Shown here: piece after piece, positions 56,861 through 64,000 of the stretch | Position numbering within the stretch: the stretch's first letter is position 1 | Layout: every line of letters begins with the position of its first letter | Assembly (NCBI GenBank): GCA_027924585.1 | Contig: BSBM01000096.1 | Span: forward strand, 5,765,501 to 5,829,500 | Source: Larix kaempferi | Lineage: Eukaryota; Streptophyta; Pinopsida; Pinales; Pinaceae | DNA: 64,000 nucleotides | Direction of reading: 5' to 3' | The notes under the pieces: model-generated | Database searches by the model: none | The model's input: only the letters and a program-made list of their open reading frames with translations | Told to the model about the DNA's origin: nothing | Translations under genes and position numbers: made by a program

Positions 56861-58264
56861 TCTTCTATGCCAAAGTTCACTTGGCTCCATGGAATCATGC
56901 ACCATGGCATGTTCAGGTTGTCCCTTCAATTTATACAATCCTCCCTCTTGCTCTCCAATCACCACTGCATCATCAATAGTTTTACCCTTTGGCCACATTA
57001 GGACTTGTCCATCTACAAATGAAACCCTCATACCTTTTGCATGTAATGCAGAGATGGAAAGTACATTCTTCTTGAGCCCAAGTACATAGAGAACTTCCTT
57101 CATCTTCAAGGACTTTCCAGAATCTAGGTTGTAGGAGGCTTCACCACTTCCTTTGACGGGGTATTGATAGTCATCCCCAAGTTTCACTTTATGGGGTGAT
57201 TCATGTTCAGATAGATTTACAAAATATTCTTTAAACCCCGTCATGTTTTTGGAAGCACCACTGTCAATAATCCAATCATTACAACCATGAGAAATAGTAC
57301 CTGTGAGAGCAGAGATTAGAACATACTCTTCTTCGCTTGATGAATCACCATCATCACTTTCTGCCCTAGCCTTCTTCTTTGGAGGGTCATCATCTTCAGC
57401 AGCATGAGCATGATACCTTCTTTTTCTTCCCTTCTTCTTCTTGTTGAAGTTGTTGTCTTTCTTCTTCTTGGGACAATTTGAAGCAAAGTGTCCCATTTCA
57501 TTACATTCGAAACATCGAACATGAGATAGATCTTTCTTCTTGTGATAAGGGTGAGAATGTTTCTTGTAATGATATTTATCCCTCTTAACCTTGCTTCCCT
57601 TGGTGTGAGTTGTGAGAGCTTGATCTTCATTCCCCATCTTTTCTTCTCGTGCCACAAGCCTAGATTCTTCTTGAGAGCATTCCTCCCACAGTCTACTGAA
57701 AGAGATCAATTTCTTTCTTGCACAGATTCCTTGATCAAAGGAGTCCCATGACCTAGGTAGGCCATTCAGAGTGGTCATAACAACTTCACCATTGTCCACT
57801 ACTTCATCCACGACTTCAAGTTGTTCCTTGATCTGAGAGACCTTGGATAAGTAACATTGAATGGTCTCTCCATCCAACATCTTGACCCCTTTCAATTGAT
57901 TCTGCAGAGTCATCTTTCGATTTATGTTCTTCCCTTTAAATAACTTGGTGAGGGACTCAAACATCTCCTTGGGTGTCTTTATAGATGACAAATGTGATAT
58001 GAGATGGTCTTTGATAGAATCAACAATGATTATCTTTACCTTGACCAAGTTATTCTTATGCAATACCTTAGCCTCTTCATCCTCTGGGATAGGGACCTTA
58101 GAGCTGATGTAGGAGTCCAATTCATTTTCTTCCAGGATTAACCCAATCCTATACTTCCAAGCTCGGAAGTTATCATCCCCTTCAAGCTTATCCTCAAGCT
58201 TGGTGTGGTGAGACATCTTAAAGAGTACTTCAAATGGAAATAAAAGAGATTTAGGTCTTACCAC
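56861..58264 (-). pseudogene. Element E gag and protease (Copia), cut by element B
   Basis: The likely start is ATG 58216 ('MSHHTKLEDKLEGDDNF'), 16 codons inside the longer frame that begins at 58264. The Copia gag domain has 'FRAWKYRIGLILEE' and 'LNGLPRSWDSFDQG', followed by a zinc knuckle (CFECNEMGHFASNC), a Lys-rich stretch, the protease active site 'WIIDSGASKNMTG' and the pre-integrase 'ELWHRRLA'. There B's duplication interrupts it; the remaining codons to 56780 are LTR sequence. No stop lies in this half, so it is better preserved than the rest of E. Confidence 0.85.
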
Positions 58265-58778
58265 TTGCTTTGTTGAAAAATGGATCCGGTCCCGGATTAC
58301 GGTTTGTCGGAAAAACCCTAAAAATTCAAAAAGTGAATTTCAACTTTCTGAAAGGATAGAAAGATGTGCCTTGATGATCTGATCAGCTTGGTGTATTCAA
58401 AATTTGAGATCTGCAAAGCTTCACCCTTCATAAATGCCTTTTAGTATTCTCAGGTTCACTAGGGAGGACCCTAAATTAGGGTTTGAGTTTCCCGGAGATT
58501 TATCCAACCCAAAATCTTGATCCAAAGCTCTAAACTTCGATTTTTCTAAGGAAATTCTAGCTATGTCTTTAGATTTCAAAAATTCCTATTTTTGTGGAAA
58601 CCCTAATTTTTAGGGACAAATCTGAAAATGCTTAGAATTGAATTCTGATTGGACAGATAGATTCTCCTTGATGAGTAGACTCAATCTACTATACTGCTTT
58701 TCAAAAATCTGTGGAGAGAAACCCAATAAGTGAGAAACCCTATTTTTTGTCACTGCACAATGTCTTCTTCTTAGGTTA
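58265..58778 (-). other. Element E leader
   Basis: No gene. It is similar to part of F's leader ('aaaattcaa' block, then 'ggaaggatgtgtcttg' in F against 'agaaagatgtgccttg' here). Confidence 0.7.
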
Positions 58779-58790
58779 GCTCTGATACCA
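58779..58790 (-). other. Element E primer-binding site (iMet)
   Basis: The minus-strand TGGTATCAGAGC is identical to the site in F and directly adjoins the LTR if that starts at 58791. Confidence 0.9.
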
Positions 58791-59350
58791 GGTTAAATTT
58801 TGAGTATTAATTCACAATAATCTAGGATATTTACTGAGAGAATAACATGTACAGTATATCAATGCATATCAATCATCACAAGAAGAAAAGCATGAGAGAC
58901 AATAGACACACAGAGTTTCTGTGGGGAAAACACTAAGGTGAAGAACACCACAACTTCCTCAGAGATAGATAGAGAAATAGCACAACCAAAGTACAAGAGA
59001 TAGACTCCTCTTAGCAGCTGATCCTCCTCCTCACATTTGCGCCACTTTCCGAGTGAAGCGTGAATTCTGAAGTGATCCAAATAGAGATCTCCCGATCTCT
59101 ATTTATACTTGTCATGTTTTCCCAATAAACTTATGGGGCCGACTTGTCTAGCTAGGTATAATAACTTCATATTACATTATATTGGGACGACCCCTTACAA
59201 GGTGGTCTAATAACCCATCGGCAAGTTAACATACTTGCGACACTTGTCAATACAAATGACAACACTTCCATATAGAGGAATAATACATCTCTATAGGAGT
59301 ACAATAAATAGATAAATGAAATACATTCCGAAGTTACATATACATCAACA
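58791..59350 (-). repeat. Element E 5' LTR (560 bp)
   Basis: The right end CATCAACA matches the truncated copy at 8556. The left end GGTTAAATTT aligns with F's TGTTAATATTT, so the terminal T has probably mutated to G. The minus-strand TATA box (GTATAAATAGAGATC) is at about 59094-59108. Confidence 0.85.
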
Positions 59351-60930
59351 CCTTAGCATATGGTAATTGTTTATATTTTAACTATCAAGCATAATGGGTC
59401 AAACCCATCTTCAAAATAAATATTTAAACTTCCTTAAATGATTATTTCAAACATTTCATTTATCTATTTAGGAAATATTTTCTCCCATTTAGATGAAAAA
59501 TAAGAATTAAACTCTTCAACATATTTTAACACAAATTTAGTTTGAATTGCGCAGTAACTAATGATCGCTAATGGGAATTACTATGATAAATATTTAATCA
59601 TGACAAGCATCCAAGTTATAGAGGAAATATAATAAAAATGTGAATTTCAACTTAGTTATGCATTCAGAACTTTCCTTCTCGCGATTATAAATTTTAACAA
59701 ACATACTAAGCAGTAAAACTTGTACCCATTCCATATACAGGAATTTTAACCAAGCAAAACATAAAATCATTCCTTGTATCCAAACATAGAAATTAAACCA
59801 GTAAAATCATATAAATTTTTACCAGCCATCAATTAAATAACATCTCAGGAATTAAAACACCATTTCCAGTAATTGAAAACTTATCTAGAAAAATATTTGA
59901 AATGGGAAACTAGCTCTGTGTAAGGCATGCTCAACCCAACCATAGGTAATTATGTTCATTCATCTCTCAACATAACACCACCCATAAGATGAGACTCATG
60001 CATTCACTAGACAGACATATCAACAATCCCATAATTTCTCAGGATTAAACTCATGGCAATCAAGTAATTGGATTAAATCCAATTCCATGCCAAACAACGC
60101 ATTTAAATTCCTTGATTTTCTTCTAACTACACAACAATGAAAACACATCACTATCATATGTGCTCAGAATTCCACCAAGATAGCTTCCTGCATCATTTTC
60201 CATTTCACTGGAATGACCATAGAGTTCCTTCTCACTACACCGTAGTGATACACGTCACTACCATCTGTGTAATTTCACCAAATTAAATTTCTACACCTTT
60301 TTCCACTTCATTGGTGCAACCAGAGACAAATGGACGGAGTTTCAGCAACAATTCTTCATCAATTTGGTTCATGGGTTCAAGAATTCATATCAGATTCCAT
60401 TCTCAGACCATCATTATCTCCCATGTTTGCTAAGACCTAACACTTGCATGGATTCTTCTTCTAGGATGAAGGAATAGTGAAATCTCAATTTGCATGCATT
60501 AGTTTTATGCATGGCAAGATGGAACCACGTGGTTTCTCCAAGAGACCCACGTTTCCCATTTTATTATTTTTTTTATTTAAAAAAAAACATATTAGCTCTC
60601 CCCCTAATCTCGCTTAAACCCATTTCAATCATAAGCATGATTTAAAGCAAGTTTTAAATTAATTAAAAGGATTAACACTTAATCAAGACTTAGGATAAAC
60701 TTTAGAAAATTAAAGGCTTAATGGGATCATATCATGGTTTCCTACCTAATACATTTCAACCCCCTTACTGTCTTTGGTGAAAGTCCTCGATATCTTCAAC
60801 ATGCTGCCTCAGCACAGTGAGTTGTGGATTTTAATATTAATAATTACAAAACTACAATATGTTCATCCCTGAAGGCATTCATAAAAAATGCCCATCATCA
60901 GACTAGAGGTTTTAAACCATGGGTGTTACA
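59351..60930 (-). repeat. Probable 3' LTR or flank of a further minus-strand LTR element
   Basis: At 60930 the plus-strand 'gggtgttaca' meets 'ttcccctcccccttaatg'. On the minus strand this is a polypurine tract followed by TGTAACACCC, a common Gypsy LTR start. The LTR would extend leftward; its far end is not identifiable, and 59351 is only where E ends. The stretch is AT-rich with no gene. Confidence 0.35.
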
Positions 60931-62967
60931 TTCCCCTCCCCCTTAATGTTTACACAGTCCTTAGTGTTTTAATGCTTACAGACATAAATACAATGTATAC
61001 ATACATCAAATATTCCAAAATATGCAAGGTTGTACTAGCATTTTAGCTTTCAAGTTGTTTATTCAAAGATAAATCAGGTTCACCAAAATCTGACATACTT
61101 CATCACATTATTTATGCTTGATGACAAAAGGAGCTTGTGCCACTCCATTTTAACTTTTGAGACAACACCAACTGACTTCCAACTAAAATTTTTCCTATGA
61201 AATTCAATCACAATGTATTCATTAAGCCAACATATTAAAAATCAGGCTATCAGTTTATGAAAGACCAACTATATCTTTCATATAGATGAATCCATTCATA
61301 TTCATTTATTTTTATAGAAATTTAACTATTTCATCATTCATTGTCTATTTCAAACAAGCATAAACACTACAAATTTTCAGCTATAACATGCATTTCAACA
61401 ACTTTCTCTTTCTAGAAAGTAATAACATAAATGAAAAGAGAAAAAAGTGAGAGTTTCCCCATCTTGGGTTTGTTTCAAGCTAGATCTCCATCATGCCAAT
61501 CGCTTCCTTTTGTCCTTGATTTTTTTTATTTTCATTAACTTTGAGGAAAAACACTCTCAAAGCAACATTGCTAGTTTGGGGTCCACATTACATCACCACA
61601 CACAACACCCTATAGTGCCTTTCGGTGTGTGCGTATAAATACTTCCCAAACTTCCTCAATCAGGCTCAACCAGCTTGGGGTCCACATTACATCACCACAC
61701 ACAACACTCTCTAGTTCTTTTCTGTGTGTGCGTAGAAGGATAACCCAAAATCTAGTGACCTACAAATACATTATAGCTCATGCTAGGCTTGCTCAATATT
61801 TGTCTTTAGTTTTACTTCCTTACTTCACTTCACTTCTATTCTTCAATATGCAAGAACCAACTTGCATGTATACCTGATAAACACAAAATCGCTAGCCAAG
61901 CTCATCAATATCATACATTTATCAAAATGTATTATCATAAAACTAAATAAAACATATCATTTTACGTGATTAACTTCGCGTCGTTGAAACACCAATAATG
62001 CGTCCATTCATTTAAGGTGTAATCAATATCGGAAACCATGACACAACACAACACTAGGAATGCATCCATTCCTTTCAGGTGTGTGCCATGTCAGTTGGAC
62101 TTGTACCTTAAGTATCTTTTCAAAGTAAAAACATTTTCTAAATGTTATCCCCTATAAGAATTCTTTTCAATATTAAATCGAGGTTAGGGTAAATATATCT
62201 CCCTTCTTCCTTAAGGCTTCAGCAAATTTTTAATTTATTTATTTGTGCCACTTTCTTCAATCAAACATGATGAAGAACCTCTTGGATGACCCCAGATAAC
62301 TCTAGTATTGCAATCTCTTTATCTGCATTCAAAGTTTTTAGTTTTGCAATTTTATTTTAAGCATCACTTATAGGTAATAGCATTAGATACATAAAAATAA
62401 ATCATATAAGATAACTTCAGTTAACTACCAAAAACAAGTTATAGCCAAATAAAAACTTTACCAAATAACAACAGTTAACAATTTATCTCAGTTAGCAACA
62501 TATTCTTAGTTTTAATCTTTTCATAAGTTAGCATAAGCATAATAGTATTAACAATTAATTTACATCTCACACAAACATGGTGAACAAGGCCCAAAACATA
62601 TGAATGCAATGCTCAATAGAGAAATATTTTAAACTGAATTCAAGCACTTCATTGGTTTTTCATAATCTCTTGCACATTTAATATTGCATTCAAATATATA
62701 ATTCTACAGTTAAACTAATTTCCATTAAATAAAAACATTCTGATACTGCATAAATGTAAAACCATTCATGTACAAATGAATTCGGGCATAGGCCCATCCA
62801 AGAATTTAGTTAGCTGTCCAATATGGCAATCTACCATCCAACTCAAAATACAAAGCAAGCACAGGCTACCATCAGTAAGTAAAGTAAATGGGATTTCCCA
62901 ACTAGTGACTCAAACATAGATTGCAGGCATCCCAGGGTCTCAACCTTCACTAAGGTGTTTACAGGCT
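60931..62967 (-). other. AT-rich DNA, probably the 3' internal part of that element
   Basis: There is no coding sequence on either strand. A 99-bp-spaced duplication lies at 61577 and 61676 ('ggggtccacattacatcacc' in both). The short frames at 61447-61877 fall in it and are not genes. Confidence 0.4.
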
Positions 62968-63709
62968 TGTTGGAACGTAATTCCGATCTAGACCTTGGTT
63001 AATAATCCTTGCATAAGGTTCCAAGTTTTAATGTAATTTGATCCATGGTTTGGCTTTAATAGTGCCTAGTCTAGGGGGTTTGTCCACATATTAGACTAGT
63101 GGTTTTCCATAATAGTCGATTTTGTCCACAAGTGTGCCCATTTCCTTATTCTGGAGAGTCAAAGGAACCCTACTTAACACATGTAATGAGGTAGGCTCCC
63201 CACTTCCCTGTTTTATGGGATAAGGTTGGACCAAGGGCGCTAATGCACTAGATTTGGTCAAATTGCTCATTAATTGCCACTACCAAATCCCTAGACCACC
63301 TAATTCACCCTCATAATGATTCCATCCACATTATTTGACTTTCCTAACTTCCTCATGGTCCTCATAGGTTCATTGGACCTTATTATTGCCCAATATAGGA
63401 GTTACACTTGGCACAATGTCATAGATTGGGGGAATTACTCCACTAATCCTAGCATTAATGTGAGCTACTCAACTGCCACCTAAGGCTCACGAATTTATAT
63501 CTTGAGAAGCTTTATATATTGTACACATCGTATTGAATAATATAGATAAGTGGAGTTTACATCAATTGTGTTCTATCTCATGTATTTATGTTTCAATATT
63601 TCTACTATTTTCTGCTAAACTCTCTATAAATTATTTGTGAGGACTAGTTTGTTTCTATATCTTGGCTTGTAAAATTATTTCATGGCATAAAGGCCATATA
63701 AATTTCACA
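62968..63709 (+). repeat. 5' LTR of a right-edge Copia element (left end tentative)
   Basis: The right end TTTCACA is fixed by the adjoining primer site. TGTTGGAACG at 62968 is a plausible start, giving 742 bp. A TATA-like TTTATATATTG lies near 63510. The partner LTR is outside the window. Confidence 0.5.
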
Positions 63710-63721
63710 TGGTATCAGAGC
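63710..63721 (+). other. Primer-binding site (iMet) of the right-edge Copia element
   Basis: The plus-strand TGGTATCAGAGC directly follows the LTR end. Confidence 0.9.
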
Positions 63722-63950
63722 TTAGGTGAACTGATCATAGTTGTTTCCAATAGTGCACCAGAAGCAGTGGAGCAACCACAGAAATCCTTAGGGAAATTGC
63801 CTTAAAGCCATTGGAGAAATAATTTGGAGTCTACCCAAGTGTTATGCGCTCCCTAATGAGCCTATTGTCGAAGTAAGGAGCTCATATTGATCCAAATATT
63901 ATTCCAGTATAAGTTTTCAGAGTTTGTTTTGCAGGTACAACAACTTCTAC

Positions 63951-64000
63951 ATGGATTCGAAAGTTCCTCTTCTTACTCCATTCAATTATGTTGAGTGGAA
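63951..64000 (+). CDS. Start of Copia gag (partial, cut by window end)
   Basis: ATG at 63951 opens 'MDSKVPLLTPFNYVEW', the kind of N-terminus seen in Copia gag proteins, 230 bp downstream of the primer site. Only 16 full codons are in the window. No stop is seen. Confidence 0.65.
   Translation, partial: MDSKVPLLTPFNYVEW

Larger units (their letters stand above)
8348..59350 (-). mobile_element. Element E: outer Copia retrotransposon, split by element B
   Basis: E is a Copia element read right to left: 5' LTR 58791-59350, iMet primer-binding site, gag and protease 56861-58264, then integrase, RT and RNase H 10045-12728, minisatellite-rich 3' region 8569-10044, and a truncated 3' LTR 8348-8556. 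The two halves are separated by element B, whose duplicated target (gcaag) lies at 12724-12728 and 56856-56860. The order protease, integrase, RT, RNase H defines Copia. Several stops and one frameshift make E inactive. Its target duplication cannot be read because the left LTR has lost about 350 bp. Confidence 0.85.

Overview
This window is intergenic plant DNA made almost entirely of nested LTR retrotransposons. I see no intact host gene, rRNA, tRNA or CRISPR array. Evidence for a plant nucleus: Copia and Gypsy (Ogre/Tat and Athila-like) polyproteins, primer-binding sites matching the plant iMet, Asp and Arg types, TATA boxes of the form TATAAATA in LTRs, GT-AG introns, and a region resembling the plant mobile domain. 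The depth of nesting and the old, stop-riddled copies suggest a large genome, perhaps a gymnosperm; that species guess is inference only.

Layout. Positions 1-2300 hold the 5' end of a minus-strand Ogre/Tat-type element that runs off the left edge. Positions 2300-5590 are AT-rich with no convincing gene. Positions 5593-8239 are a very decayed minus-strand reading frame of about 880 codons of unknown family. Positions 8348-59350 are one nested stack. Element E (Copia, minus) is outermost, with gag-protease at 56861-58264 and the rest of pol at 10045-12728. Element B (Ogre/Tat-like Gypsy, minus, 12729-56855, duplication gcaag) splits E's integrase. Inside B sit element C (Athila-like Gypsy, plus, 13722-36738, duplication gtact) and element F (Copia, minus, 43676-50431, duplication gtatg). 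Inside C sits element D (22140-31416, minus, duplication agtag/ggtag), a shortened relative of B. LTR-pair differences counted by eye fit this order: B about 35 in 672 bp, C about 49 in 1474 bp, F about 16 in 603 bp, D about 8 in 704 bp. Positions 59351-62967 hold the 3' end of another minus-strand LTR element plus AT-rich DNA, and 62968-64000 is the 5' end of a plus-strand Copia element running off the right edge.

How the parts work together. E, B, C and F all have recognisable retroelement polyproteins, but every one is broken by stops, frameshifts or deletions. B has gag, a protease flanked by zinc knuckles, a degenerate Gypsy RNase H, integrase and then a second RNase H downstream of integrase; its reverse transcriptase core is missing. 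D has lost protease, all of pol and the antisense gene but keeps gag, zinc knuckles, leader, 3' region and LTRs, so it looks like a non-autonomous derivative.

The most unusual item is on the opposite strand of B (about 39099-41011): a TATA box, a 5'-UTR intron filled with 33-bp CpG-rich hairpin repeats, a plant-mobile-domain-like coding exon, a second GT-AG intron that preserves frame, and a last exon. The same 33-bp repeat family is in the 5' leaders of B and D. C carries a separate 925-codon reading frame downstream of pol (32321-35095) with a globular domain, acidic repeats, basic clusters and a coiled coil, and no sign of being an envelope gene.
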